From the NCBI GenBank assembly GCA_018907035.1, contig JACCIC010000003.1, forward strand, positions 5,947,501 through 6,011,500: 64,000 nt of DNA, given 5' to 3'. This DNA is from Sycobia sp. Sy_11. Lineage: Eukaryota > Arthropoda > Insecta > Hymenoptera > Epichrysomallidae. The translations under genes were made by a program, and so were the position numbers. Below are positions 37,001-51,236 of this stretch, piece by piece. Each line of letters opens with the position of its first letter. Within the stretch, counting starts at the first letter, position 1. A model generated the notes under the pieces. The model saw only the letters and a list, made by a program, of their open reading frames with translations. It did not search any database and was not told where the DNA came from.

Positions 37001-39800
37001 TTCTCATCCTGTGAACGTTAATTGGAAATCGGTGACTGGGCAACGACGATACGGATACAGCGGCCGACGATTATCATTATTCTCGGTATTTGGATTAAAG
37101 GATTCGACTATACAGAGATTAAGGAGGCGAGTCTACGAGATGCTGGAATATATCCTATGTAAGGAGCGAAGCGACTCAGAGATGTTTCTGAAAGGTCTTG
37201 CGATGGAGGAAAATAATTTTTCAGTAAAGACCTCGCTAAGGTATAGTGAAAGGAGCTTGCTGGATATCTGCTGTTTTCATCAAAAAGAATTTTATCATTT
37301 TTGAAAAATCCCGTAAAGACCGGTTTCGGACCGATTACTAAAGTAGTTCGTTAATATTCTAAGAAATATATCCGATGAAAAAGGTACTATCCTTAAAGAA
37401 TCCTTTCAAAAAAATAATCGTAAACTATCCAAAAAAAGAATACTTGAAAGAATTTCGTAATCACTGGTAGATTCTTGCGGAATCATTCTAAGAAAGCGTC
37501 TGGAAATATTGACCAATATTATGTTCACAACAGATTATAAGAGAAATTTGTGAGATAGTAGGGGAAAAAGCAAACACACGTACTATCACCTGCTATCACC
37601 TACAAACCTTTTACAAAAGATTCTTTAAACCTTTCTTATTGAAATCCTTTCGAGAAAGATTTCTGAAAGATTAGCAGACCTTTTTTGGGAAACTTTCCGA
37701 AAAGCCATATTAATCAACTTACTTTTTTGGTGCTTGCAAGAGTAAACGCTATTTTCGAACTCAGTAAGGAACAATTTCAAAAAAGACATAGAAATAACAA
37801 CGACCATGGTACCAACGAAACGTATAAGGATTTTCAAAGGATTTTCATGACTTTTTTCAGAAAACTGTCTTTAAATTGCTTCATCAATAATTCTTACTTC
37901 TTCTCGAGGAATCCTTACAGAATGACTTTTGATAGAATATTTATATAAGAAACTTGGTAGAATCACGGAAAGTTCTCTCACGAAACCTCTCGTAATCCTT
38001 TCTGGATAATATTGCGCGATATCATCTTAGAACTCCTTTGTAAATTCCTTGCTTCTACGACAAATATTATTGAAAGTTCATTTTAATAAAAATATTTTTG
38101 ACTACTGAGTTTTACTAATGTCCAACAAATTTTAACGATCTATCTAATTTTGTGACGATACAGTTATATTCCAGGAAAAATTATTAAGAACTTTCAATTG
38201 TTTAGGAAATTATAGTACAAAAAAAAATAAACGTTAAATAATCAATATATGCCTTACATTGTGCGCAGTCGATCTAAAAATCTTAACGAGTTCTTGCAAA
38301 AAATGCGAGTATTCTGCACAGATCGGGTAATAAATTTAGTTAAAGAACAAATTTTTTCCCGCACAATATATTATAAGTGGATATAAAAAAATATATATTT
38401 CCAGTCTATATATAGATTCTAAAAGCTTCGAGCATATTATTTTGGATGACCCTGAATTTATTGACAAAGAAAAAAGAATAGAAACTTTATACATGTTTTA
38501 TTTGTTCGCAGTTGTTTATAATGACGTTTCTGTCGGGGCATGTGACAATAAAATTATTTATTTTGTATAAAGGGGGAACTTTTTCCTTGTATTTATTTAA
38601 CATAAAAAATTTTAATTTATTATCTACATACTTTTCGATTCGATGCGTTTTTTTTTTTAAATTTTTAGATTATATTTCCGTGCATGGAACATTTATTATA
38701 CTATAGTCTTATATATATAATTCCCAGTAATTTCAGTACACCCCGAGCGCAATCTTAGAATTTTGAATATTTTATGTCAGTATAATGTCTATGTAAAATT
38801 ATTGTGAAAGAGGGAGGATTAGAAGATAATAAAGGGTCTCTGTACCTATTATTTGAAATCTTTTATGTATGTCACGGGCGGCGTATATGTGAATCGGGCG
38901 CTCTCCGTAATGACCGGTCATTGCATATATATAGAGAATGCCCAACTGACGAACTTACCTCAGTGTACACACTTTCTACTTCTAGATTTCTTCATCATAA
39001 TCCCACGATATCCCACACATAAATAAAGTCAAGTTAACTTTACAGATAAACTTTTGTCTTTTGCTTAAACTATAAGATACTGTATGTAAAAGTGCTTTAA
39101 AGCAAAGTGAAGCTTATGAGTATATTAACAATTGACTATTCTCAAACGTATATACTAATATAATGTATATGACTACGCGCGTCGTCGCATTAGAAGCAGG
39201 TCTGTTTATTTTTTGTCGATAACAATTTTGTAAAAATATGTCACGTTTTTGATGAAAGAACGTATTTATAAAAAAATTGTCCTTATTCCGCAATAAATTT
39301 CACTAAGCATTGTTAAAACAGAAAACAACTTTCACACTCATCATTGATCATCGTGGTGTTCTGTATATAAACAATAAATTCCGAAAAATAATATCGATCC
39401 CTTCAACACTTTACACGCGTCAGCTCACAGAAAAGCACAATTACATATAAAGTGCCGGGGGCACTTCTCAGCAGAATTCATACATTCCGAAGTATTTTCC
39501 TCCAGGTACACACACGCCCGCCCGCGCACGATACCAATGGAAAATTTAAATTTAAGAAGGTGAAAGCAGTCAGGTTCTCCTTGGCTAACCTAGAATATAG
39601 CTTCTTTTTATTATTTTTTATTGTTTTTACTTTTTAATCAAATTAATTTTTATTTATAGACAATAAGTTCTATTTCAGATTCTTCGAGATTGATAATAAA
39701 CAAAAACAGTCTGACTCATATTCTTTTAATATAATATATTATAGTATAAAGACTGATGAAAATATTTATTAATTTTATTCAAAACAAGAGACATAAGTGC
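37001..39800. other. AT-rich DNA with a degenerate GAATCCTTTC repeat patch
   Basis: No gene recognised. From about 37.3 to 38.05 kb variants of GAATCCTTTC and its complement recur every few tens of bases. The rest, 38.1-39.8 kb, shows nothing distinct. Confidence 0.45.
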
Positions 39801-39809
39801 AATTTTTAA

Positions 39810-39856
<47 letters not shown>

Positions 39857-39981
39857 TGCATATATACATACGTCTATATATACGTATAATTTGATCTCGA
39901 TCTTAAAATCTTGATGGAGACACGGCGACGCCGATAGGCGCGAGTGGTACGATAGGTGTGCGAGCCACGCTCGAGCGACGA

Positions 39982-40029
<48 letters not shown>

Positions 40030-40451
40030 AGCTCGAATTCCACGCACTGCCTGCCGGCGAACGATCATTACGGGATGGATGCACCTTTGTGTATAATGCC
40101 CTCCTATCCCTACCACTGCTCGCGTGTAGTTATATGTGTTCAAACACACACGCATAGAGAGAAAGAGAGAGACAGAGAGAGAGAGGCTTTCTTTCTCCTT
40201 GCCTCTGTGTCTTCCAAGCACCTGATTCAAACACGATATTCACCTTGGCTGCCGCCCGCCCCGACATCCTCCTGATAATACCCGGCCGCAAGCAGTGCGC
40301 TCCGATAATTTCAAAGAGAGAGAAAGGGAGAGAGGAAGGGAGGGAGTGCAAGAGCCGTATAGTGTAACATTGGCCTCTATATGGCTTTCGCATTTCGCAT
40401 CATCGGTCACTGACGCGACCACGAGTTCCTCCGTCTCGTTTCGTTGTACAG

Positions 40452-40511
<60 letters not shown>

Positions 40512-40760
40512 TATTTGATCGATCGCACGGGTGAGCGATCTGATGCCGAACCACGACACTGCTTTCGCCTTTGTTTGCCCATTCCGTATACAGAAAGACT
40601 TCGAACGGGCTTATTTTTTAATCCAAGCTTAAAAATCGCCCATCCGAATCGAGCCAGATATTTCATTAGGGGCGTGAGCAGGCTATTTTTTTCATTTTTG
40701 TCGAGGATCCTTTGAGATCTCCCCCCCCCCCTCCTTCAATTGATGAGTATATAATCGTCG
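39801..40760. other. GC-richer island with three TA tracts; no gene assigned
   Basis: TA tracts at 39817-39853, 39984-40027 and 40450-40510 separate CpG-containing unique DNA; a GA-rich run lies near 40.15-40.18 and 40.31-40.35 kb and a C10 run at 40721-40730. Frames are short and repeat-driven. Confidence 0.4.
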
Positions 40761-43700
40761 GTGAATTCGAGGCTCTAACTAGTTTTTTAGATTATATAAT
40801 GCGTAATGCAGGGCGATCAGTGGACAGGCCCTCGAGTACGAGACGAAAACGAGGATAGGAGAAAATTTTTCGATTTCTTATTAACGTACGTATACTCATG
40901 CCTTTTAATTTCTCAATCAAATAATAATGACTCGGGTAAAATGTCGCGTAAAAACGTAAGTTTTAAATCAATTCGAGAAGAATCAACTCATACATCTCCA
41001 ACCATATAAATTTTTCCTACTTTTAAACTTTAAGTTAACGGTCGAATTATATTTGATGGATAACAATATAGAAGAACCTTTTCTATAGAATATAGTTTGG
41101 TTTAAAAAGAGAGTCAGAATGTCGAAGCCGGTTAATAAAGTATTAGAATAAGATTTAAAAAAATGTGAATACAAATTGAGCTTAACGGTATAAGTTTAAT
41201 ACCGTGACTTCTGAAAAAAATCTATATATGTTACTAGATTATAGATTACAAATTATTTCGTAGCTGCGTCCTTATTTCCGGAGTCACGTAACCGGTATTG
41301 CATTCCGCATGTTAAAAAGTTTCCGGAATTCCAAAAGGTGTGCGTGCGTGTGTGTGTGTGCGCGCGCGCGCGCGTGTGTAGTAGGAGTAGTAGTAGTAAT
41401 AATATTCGGCAACATATAGTTGCGTCAGTGTTCGTGTGCATGCCTTTGTATCGGTGTACTTGTGCCTTTAATATCTATCTTTAAATTCTTTCTTGTTTAA
41501 TGCTTAGCGAAAATGAATAATTGATATCTATTCCTTTTTCATTCTAATTCATTAAGCTATGCATTTTATTTGAATTTAATTGAAATTTGTCGAAGTCCCC
41601 CTGAATTCGCGCCGCGCTTCTCATTTATTTCCTGACGTAGAAAACATTTTTATCGAAGTCATTCGATCGAATGAAATCTTGCACTTGAGACCGTTTAACA
41701 AGGAAATATTTATATCGGTAGAGGGGACTGGAAAAAGGGGGAACAAAGCATTTCATAACAAGGAGAAATTTCATTAAGAAAAAAGATTTTTTGTTGTTTT
41801 TAATGCAACTAATGTATTTGGAATGATCATTTATTGTGTCTAATATCAGTTTATTTTCTAACTTTGGCATTAGCTTATATTTCACATGAAACATAGTTCA
41901 GTTACTAACGCAGCCTGAAACTAAGCTTGTAAGCTAGCTGAAAGCAGTTCAAGAGAGGTGATTGTAATTTTGCAGAAAGCATTCAGTGAAAGGATTCCAA
42001 GAGGATTACATGCTCACTTTTATCCCAGCAGATAGAATTTTAGTATTCTAGCAGAAGCCTTTCTTGACACTTATATACAGAAATAGTTCTTTTTTCCTTT
42101 CGGTGAAATATTTCAGAAACGTTTCTGAATGAATTCTCGTAGGAATTTACATAGTTGATAAACATTCTTTCATAAATCCTTTCACGATTTTTTCCGTAAA
42201 ATTATATCAGAATTCTTCCAAGAATTTTATCAGAATCTCTTTTGGAAAGTCTTTCATGAATAAATCTTGTTTCCCTTCGGTGGATCCTTTCAGAAAGGTT
42301 TTGTAAAATAATCTTTGCAAAATTCTTTCATTTAATTTATTTTAGAATTCTTCCGCGAATTGCATCAGAATTTTTTCTTGGAATTTTTTCATAAATAATT
42401 CTTGTTTCTCTTCGATACTTCATAAAAACTTAATTCGTTACCAAAAATTCTTCCACAAATCCTTTCCGAATCTTTTCATGATAATATTCTTTATTGTGAT
42501 ATTATTTCAGAATCTTTGCGTGAATCATCCCGTGCCGCGTGAGGCATTAACTAAGTATAAGCTAATTATTCGATCTACGTCAATAAACACATTTCACGCC
42601 AACTAAATTTATACAAATCGTATGAATTAATTAATAATTATGTTTTGCAATAAATCGTTGACCTTCGCTCACAATTAGAAACTACAAGCACACACACACA
42701 CATAACGCTTTCGATCGTCGACGAAAAGTTTTTAACGTAAAAACATAAACCACGCACTCGTACTTTTATTTCGACGCATATAATTATACAAGCTATATGC
42801 ATACGAATGTCTGATATTGTAATGTACGCGCTCGTGCGCGGCGTCATGATAGGCTTATATACACGTGTTATATGCTCTTACAACGCTCCCGGCTATACAC
42901 TATATCGGTTCGATTAATGCATGACGAACACGACGCCGATCCGTTAAAGGAGCGCGTTTAAAGCTCGCAAGGCGAAACTAAACGGAAAATCATCTTGTTT
43001 TTCCTTCATAATATAATTTGGCTTTGATTTACAGCGATAATTGGGATTCCTTTTTTTTGTTTTAACGTCTGCAAGAGTTTTTCTTCGTCGCCGTACATTC
43101 GCCGACGGTGAAATTTATGTCAAGCTGCCAGGCTGGATTTTTTTTAAATATGGCAGTAGATGAAGAAATTAATTGCTATAGCTTAAAATTCATTGATTAG
43201 ACAGTGCTGATGTATGAATTTACTATATGAGAAATCATTTAAGATAAAAACTTTATTATTATATCGTAAATTGATTGCGAATTACATGCATAAGTTTAAG
43301 TAGAGGAAAGTAAATGTGTTTATGGTAATCTATATATTAAAATTAATATTGGGTATAATTAATTATTAGTAAATTATGAGTTTCAAAATAATATTTTTAT
43401 GGTTTACGGAAATATAACAGCTTTCGCAAGGGAAATATTCCCGTGAGAAAACTATTGTAAAACTTAACCTGAAAAATTAAATTAAATTTACACAAAAGTG
43501 ACATTATTCTACTTGAAACGAGTACAAGAAACAGTTTTCTAGAAGCGAAAGAAAGAGGAAAAAGGAGAAGGAAATCCTCTTCAAGCACGCGAAGACTTAT
43601 TGGATACTTTATTTCCAGTTACCGTACAGTCATTTTGTAACAAGGACACACCCTTTTAGGGTAGCAACAAAATTGCTCGACAAATAATTATCTACATGTA

Positions 43701-45000
43701 CATAGCCTTACAATGAGTCTCGTCAATTCTAAAGTCGGCGTTAAATGCCAAGTAAATACAAGTTTGAATGTAACGGCAATGGGAGAGAATTATCTAACAA
43801 ACAATCTTCCAAATTTATTCGTAATCATCTCTATGAAATTTTAAACTTCTCTAATGGTAAATTCTAGAGAAATATTGTAATAAAAATTATAATTAAGCAT
43901 AAGTAAAACATTGTATAAGATAAACATTAGTCGGAAAACTTATTCGTCTATTTTTATCTTTAATGAATTAGGAGCGCTTTACAATATTTCGCCTACTGGA
44001 GTCAATAATAATATCGATGATACGGTATAAGATTATAGAAAAAAGGTTAAAAAAAAGATAACGAAACAACGTTGATAAAAAATATCGAATCTGTTCCAGA
44101 TTAAAAAGCATAAATATTTATTTTATTTTATTTTATAACATTTTTAATTTCTAGTGGAAAATATTTTCCAGTCGTCGGTATATAAAATATCTTCAATGAA
44201 AAAACTGTCGTTATTGAATTATTAAAGCTATACTGAAATTCAAAAATATCAGAAGTTCAAATTAGTATGAAGTGAAATATCAATATATTTTTGAAAATTA
44301 TTCTAAATTGATTTCATATTATATATATATAGTTCTAAAACGCGAAAAATCGAATCAAGTCAGTCTGAAAACAATGGCAAAATTTTAGATGATTCGCTCA
44401 CACAAGACCTCGGATGGGATAATCTGTACAGAGAATTCAATATGTAAGATTATAAATGCGTGATGCACATGCGGATCTATCGGTATCTATTTATTGGCCG
44501 ATAAGCCGAGTCTGAAAAAAGCCCGTTGCAGGAGTCGATTTCGCTCTCTTCCCGATAAACCGAATCGCGATATTTATATGTCGGCAACCCCTCTAAGACG
44601 AAAACCGCATGGTACACATTTCTTAAAGTCCCGGCGAAGATTATGTCGCACACATTATTGGAAATAGTTCGTAACGAAAACGAGGAAATAACATTTCATC
44701 CGTATTTTTGCTCATATATGTCTATAGCGTAAACGATATTTTTTTGGGTACCAGACCAACACGTTCGCTTATATATATATATCTGGATAAATTGCGTAAA
44801 AAATTATTTAAATGTCATTCCAAAAGCATTGTAAAACTATTAAGCAATGCTGACTATAATATTCGATATGTATAGGATTCGAAGGATTCTCCGTTCGAAG
44901 TAATGAAAACGTATATGTTATAGTTTCTTGAAGGGCGACCTGAGAGTGCGCGCGTAAATAAAAATAAAGAAATTGGCCAGTTTTCGTCGCAAATCGTGAA
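40761..45000. other. AT-rich DNA, no gene recognised
   Basis: Contains an alternating GTGC/CGCG tract at 41339-41378, a second patch of the degenerate GAATCCTTTC family at 41.95-42.54 kb, and otherwise unremarkable AT-rich sequence. Confidence 0.45.
41339..41378. repeat. Alternating GT/GC tract with (CG)n core
   Basis: About 40 bases of strictly alternating purine-pyrimidine including six or more consecutive CG steps, followed by GTAGTAG and TAATAA triplets. Confidence 0.85.
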
Positions 45001-45111
45001 TTGGGACTACCTTCCTTCGCGGAACAGGGAATTCCACTAAATTTCGTTAGGACTGAAGAAGCCGCGGTGTGTCGGGACTTCGGTATATATGATATTCTTC
45101 AACGGACACGG

Positions 45112-45114
<3 letters not shown>

Positions 45115-45177
<63 letters not shown>
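45115..45177. repeat. (GA)31 tract
   Basis: Longest pure GA repeat in the right half of the window. Confidence 0.95.
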
Positions 45178-45179
<2 letters not shown>

Positions 45180-46119
45180 ATTTTCGGATTGCTTTGCATT
45201 GCTTTGATTATACATCTCATTATCTCATTTTTTCCGTATTTATAATCTTCCTCCGCATTGTATATTCTGTGATTCTTAAATTTTGTGCCTGAAAAGAAGT
45301 TTAGACCAGAAAAATCTCTCTTTTTAACCTTATAAACAGTTACCTTTAAACAATAATTTTTCAGCCCCTCGGCTCGCCTCGTCGTTCAAACAGTTCATCC
45401 TTACTACTTGACTAAAAAATAAAGAAAAAAAATAAAAAAAGAAGAAAAAAAAGAGGTAACATAAACTTTTCATCGACCGTATAACTTCGCAGCCTCCTTT
45501 TTTCCTCCTAACTTTATATATATTTAGTATAAACAACTAATACGCTCGGGACAAGGCCAACCGGGACGACAGAGTAGACGCATATAGCGTTCGCGCGCTC
45601 TTGACCGAACGTCTATATATATATATATATATAAAATAGTAGAACCAGTATATAGGTATATAGAAACGCGAAGAGCGTGGCATCTCGGCTGAACGAGCAT
45701 AGGGAACGAGTGAGCGAGCGGCAACAACGACACGACGCAAAAGGCATCGGATGTGACTCGAGGGGCATCGTATATATATATATATATTGTACAGACTGGT
45801 ACTGCTGCCGCAGCCACTGTGAGGGGCCCCCTTTCCAGAACTACGCTGCAGGCTGATGTATACAGCACGTGCGGAGGAAGTCGCGACGACTATACGACGA
45901 CGCAGACGGGCCCTGCTCGCTAGCACGTTTCTTATCCCCCTCTCTTTTCTCTCTTACTCTCTGTCTTTCTTCTTATTCCTTCCAGAAGAGCGAATATATA
46001 TAGAAATATGTGTCGGGGGGCCCGCGCGAATACCCCCCCCCCACTTACCCCACCCTTCCTTTCTTTTCTACCCTTTTTCCGACGTGCTTTTATGAAAGGA
46101 GCAGAGATGCGGAGATTGC

Positions 46120-46121
<2 letters not shown>

Positions 46122-46171
<50 letters not shown>
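46122..46171. repeat. (TA)n, about 24 units
   Basis: Next to the CpG-rich island at 45.5-46.1 kb. Confidence 0.95.
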
Positions 46172-46174
<3 letters not shown>

Positions 46175-46517
46175 AAGCGACAAGGAAAACACGTGTGTAG
46201 CTCAGCGGCGCGCCTAACATATATTATATATAGAAAAAGCAGGATTATTGAAAGTATATGTATATATATGCTCATGTACAGAGAGACTGGAATGGCAAAT
46301 ACTTATAGTGCTTATGTCATGAAGAGTTGTAAAGATCGATAAATTGAGCAATTATATGTATATATATACATATTGTCATAGCTCTACTGCAGTTTTTTAA
46401 ATGCATTGAATATGATACTTAATCATGTATAAAATTTAATGCCTGATTTACCTTTGTATACTTTTATACGTTTAATTATAATTTTGTTGATCGGTATAAT
46501 CCTGTGCTTTTTTAATT

Positions 46518-46567
<50 letters not shown>

Positions 46568-47084
46568 ATTTTTATATCCTCGTTCACTAGCACAAAAGCT
46601 TACAAAAAATATAGGCTTCTTTGATGTCCTTAATAATCAGTAAATGGAAATCTAATAATTCGCTGATGTGACAAAGAGGTACGGTTTTAAATTTAATAAC
46701 CTACATTCTACTAATCCAATTATAACAAAACTGTCTTTTTGTCGCGTTGTTTTTTTTCTTTTATTCATAAAAATAGAAAAGAAAAAAATTTCCGCCAACA
46801 GTTGGTATATACATATATGTTGGTGTATACATGTAGCCGGACACTGTTAGTTTTTACAGGGGCGCGCGCGCGCAAAAAAAAATTATGCGCTCCACGACAG
46901 TGGATGAAGGATAGAGAGGAGGAGGACCACCGTGGACGAGGATCAGGTATGTAACACAACGTAATATCAGTCGCGGCCGTGTCCATTGTTCTCGGGCGTG
47001 TGCGATCGTTGCGCCGGGTGTATTTAAAAAGACGACGCGGCGTCGAGGCTCGTTGAAATTCGCCCCGCGGATCTTCTTCGTGTC

Positions 47085-47134
<50 letters not shown>

Positions 47135-47589
47135 CAACGATAGAAGAGTGGGAGAGTGGGAGGCAGAATAAATAGCATAATCGGAGATAATCACGCGGTC
47201 GGACGGTTGAATTCATGATTAAGAGAGGTAGATGAAAATTTTTCAATTTATTTGTAAAATGATTGTTTTGTTTTTGTTCAAACCGTAAATTGTACCTTAT
47301 TATACGCGGCTATTTAATGTTGTAAAATAAATGTCCAAGGCGTTATTACTTAGGGAACTATATGATATACGTTTGAGTAAGTCTATAATCTTTTTTTTAT
47401 CGATTTATGAAACTTTAGGGCTGTTTTCTTTTTACTGGCTAAGAATGGATTTTATAATAACGGCGAAAAGGTTAAAAGTATTAGATACAATGAAAAATTT
47501 AAATGAAAGCTTTTTTTCGAATAACGATTCAATAAAATGATTCCTCTTAGGATAATTTTATTGGCTTTATGCAAATAAGACCTTTCTTA

Positions 47590-47591
<2 letters not shown>

Positions 47592-47644
<53 letters not shown>
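47592..47644. repeat. (TA)n, about 26 units
   Basis: Pure tract in AT-rich DNA. Confidence 0.95.
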
Positions 47645-47649
<5 letters not shown>

Positions 47650-48319
47650 ACATATATAGGTAAATGAATTTTCGCCGTGACTTGTTAAATTTTTTAACAT
47701 CTTATATTACATGTACACGGAATATTACTCGCACCTGATTTTCTAAAAACCGAAAAAATGATTAATCGACTCCATCATATAGACACATGCTTGTCAATTT
47801 CTTATTATGAGTAAATAACCGTAAAATACCACCGTATACTTCGGCTTCTTATTAAATTAAAGTTTTAATTGTCATTTTCCAAGTGAAACTTTAATATATA
47901 TAGATGAGATATACGAGTTTCGTTTATATACGTGGATAATGACGAAGAAAATTAATAATAACGTCACGATGAAAGCGAACGAATGAATTTTCTAAACGTG
48001 CTCGAAATTATCTTAGATTAATTACAGGAGTGAAATCCAACTGACGGTAAATATCAAAGTGCGCCGATCTATTTTTTTTCTTCTTTTCTAAGTCTTCGTT
48101 GAGTATACTGTCCATATAATTAACTACTGCGCTGAAATTGTTGTAATATAGATTTAAATGTATAGAATAAAAGAAAAAAATCCTAAACAGGCCAGCACGG
48201 GAAGGAAAATGAAGCAGTGACGTATGTTTTTAAAAAATATCTCTTCAACTATATCATCATCCGTTAGCGGCAACATTCGAATACATCATAACCATTTTTT
48301 ACAAACACACACACATATA

Positions 48320-48371
<52 letters not shown>
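48320..48371. repeat. (TA)n, about 25 units
   Basis: Preceded by a short CA run and an interrupted TA block. Confidence 0.95.
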
Positions 48372-48373
<2 letters not shown>

Positions 48374-48535
48374 GCTATTATGTTTATTTGTCCATTATCC
48401 GAGGCCTACGCCGCGTTGCCGTACATGTGTGTATGTGTAATATTAAAAGTAATGCACCTCCCACTCGATTTTTAAAGCCTATAAAAAAAAACCTATTCCC
48501 TCACAATCGTGATTCTAGAGAGAGAGAGAGGTAAA

Positions 48536-48541
<6 letters not shown>

Positions 48542-48577
<36 letters not shown>
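48542..48577. repeat. (GA)18 tract
   Basis: Separated from an upstream GA run by GTAA. Confidence 0.95.
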
Positions 48578-48581
<4 letters not shown>

Positions 48582-49420
48582 TGAGAGGAGGAGCTCATGG
48601 AGAGACCGGACCTCACAAAGATTTACCCTTTGCGCCGCTCCTCACTCCATCTCCCCCCCCCCTCTCTCTCACACGGGTCAACGCTCCTTCCTCTCTGTGC
48701 CCATCTATACTGGTGCTGCTGCTGCTGCTGCTGCTGCCTCCGCTGCTGCTGAGAGAGGACTCGCGCGAGCCCCGCGACTTGTGCGCATCCTTCTCTTCTC
48801 CTGCCGCCCCCCTCCCCCACCTCCCATACGCGCCGCCGTCTCGTACAGCTGCACCGCGCCACCCTTCATTATACCGGCACGCGGCACACGTATCTTTACG
48901 CATATGCGTGCAGGCATATATACGCAGGTACATGCGCACCAGATATATCTTCTCTCGCCGTCTCTCCGTTTCTGCTCGTGTTTTTTCTTCGCAATATAGA
49001 TGCGTGCATGCGTGCGTGTGCACGTGTACGCATGTGCTCACTTCACACACACGCGCACGCATACGCGCGCGCGCGCGCACACGTACACACACATCTTTAT
49101 ATATATATATAAAATACATGTAGTTCAAGTCGAACTTGTTAGCTTTTATTCACCTTTTCCGCCGCCCTCGAACCCCCTTTTAGCTTCCCGGAACGACCGC
49201 GGGTAAGTTTAAAAGCTCCGCCGTATTATATTAGTGTAAAGGTTCGGCGAACGCTACGCGCTCTGCCCGCGGCTGAAGTATATATTTTTATACGCGCCCG
49301 GCTTCATGCACCGTCTAATTTCGATCTTCTCTACTTTTCACCGAACGGCCTGACACACACACTCTCTCTCTCTCTCTCTCTCTCGCTCTCACTGCCTCTC
49401 TCTCGGTCTCTCGAAAGGGG

Positions 49421-50640
49421 GTTGAGGGAAATGAGGATATTATTACTACGCACTTTCCTTTTCAATCAAAGTTACTGTATATAAATTTCGTGTCACGGCG
49501 GCTAATGGGAATTTAGCGCGGGTAAGTTTTATTGGACGTGATTATTTTTACATAGAAACCTACAGGGACGCTCTATTTTTACTTGTTTTAACAAATAAAA
49601 GGATTTTGTTTTCGGATTCTTTTTGAGTTTCATATATTTGATTTCCATATATCTCGGAAAAACCGTTTTTCAAGTATAGGTATACATAAACATACGTATA
49701 GACATAAAGTAGCTAACACGCTTCACTGTAATATTTTACGCTTTGGAATGTCTAGCTTAAATCATTCGAAGGCTAGGATATACCTTTCTCTTTTTTATCG
49801 CGTATGAAATAATCATTTTTCTTTTTTCTTTTTTTTTGTTTTTTTAACTTAAAAAATGTCTATTCTAATATTATCGACATAAAATCGTGCTATGGAAAAT
49901 AGGTAAAAAGCCTACACGGTTTTTTTTATTTAGCGCAAAGTAGACTAAGTCGTTATGTTTAGAATCATTTGTTATAACCATAGCTATGTATACGCTGTAG
50001 TGCTGCTCTCATTATTTGTTGAATATATGGAGCAGAGCGATAAAAATAATTTTTTTTTAAAAATGAGCTTGTTTTCATATAATTATTTGTTAATGGCAAA
50101 TTGAGATAATCAACAATTAATTAACAAAGAAAAATAAAACATTTTTCAATTAGTATAAGGATAGATAAGTTGTTTTTCATTTGTGCATATAGCAGTAATT
50201 CAATACACTATAAACAATTATAAATTTTTAAGCATTGTGCACTATGTATTGTGGGAATATTAAAATGAATGAAAACAAAAATTTAATTTCATAATCTTTA
50301 ATGAATTATAAAATCAGTGCCCATTCCTCGAATCCACATACATATCTATAAAAATATATATATAAATACAAGAAATAGCTTTGTTATTATCCTCGATTAT
50401 CAAAAAACGAACAACGTGATATGTTACAGAAAACGTGTGATGCACAAAAGCCCGCCCTCTTGTAAACCACAACATAAAATTACATATATATAGCAAACGC
50501 ATAGCCTTTCCGAGCCCTTCTGCTCGCATGCAATTCTTTGGTTATAACAGGTTATAACCTTAACCTAAATCTATAATATTATAAAACTCAGATATAATAT
50601 TACAGGACAAAAGTAAGTATATTATAAATATAAATACATA
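49421..50640. other. AT-rich DNA, nothing recognised
   Basis: Contains T-rich runs near 49.8 kb and no ORF or repeat worth naming. Confidence 0.5.
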
Positions 50641-51236
50641 TATATGTGTGTGTGTGCGTGTGTACGTGTGTGTGTATGAATATGTGTACCAACCTGTTCG
50701 TCGCACACGTCTATACGTGTGTGAATGTGTGCTGCGCACGCGTGTGTCACGCTCCCCAGCTGGCCATTGCTCCGAAACTCCCGCGTCCGACGACGGTTCC
50801 CGGCATTCGTCGCCTTCGCCGAAACGAACTTTCCGTTTCACCGCGTTTCAACAAGGAAGAAGAACAACAGCCACAACATACATTACAACCAAAACAACAT
50901 AATAAGAACAATCGGAACCAAATAGCGCGCTGCAATAGCACCACTTATTTATATATAAATATAATACATATACTGTTGTCCGCGCGGGGACGCACAAACA
51001 CACACACGCGCACGCACGCACGCACGCACACTGAATGCAAAAGCAGCCCGCGCATATGATCGCGCGGTTAAGCTGGCACCCCGTGCATGCATACACACGC
51101 TCGTACACGTGTATACAAATATAGAAAGAATCCTTTCACATCGAGCGCGGCCGCGCGCACACTCTCGCGACGCCGCCGTCCGTCTGATGCATCAGCGAGT
51201 CAGTAGTAACGTGCCGCCGCCGGGCGGACTCTGACA

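Larger units (their letters stand above)
45001..49420. other. Repeat-rich region with CpG-rich islands; no gene assigned
   Basis: GC-rich unique DNA at 45.54-46.1, 46.86-47.08 and 48.58-49.3 kb alternates with TA tracts (46122-46171, 46521-46563, 47087-47131, 47592-47644, 48320-48371) and GA tracts (45115-45177, 48542-48577). GCT triplets occur at 48714-48736 and 48742-48750. Open frames of up to about 200 codons exist but are low complexity and unbiased. Confidence 0.4.

Noticed and set aside
45001..45207. Frame beginning MGLPSFAEQG
   Set aside because: Short unique part followed by GA-repeat translation; no splice signals or known motif.
48509..49123. 204-codon plus-strand open frame
   Set aside because: Built from GA, poly-C, CTG and CA/CG repeats; third positions not biased and the opposite strand is equally open.
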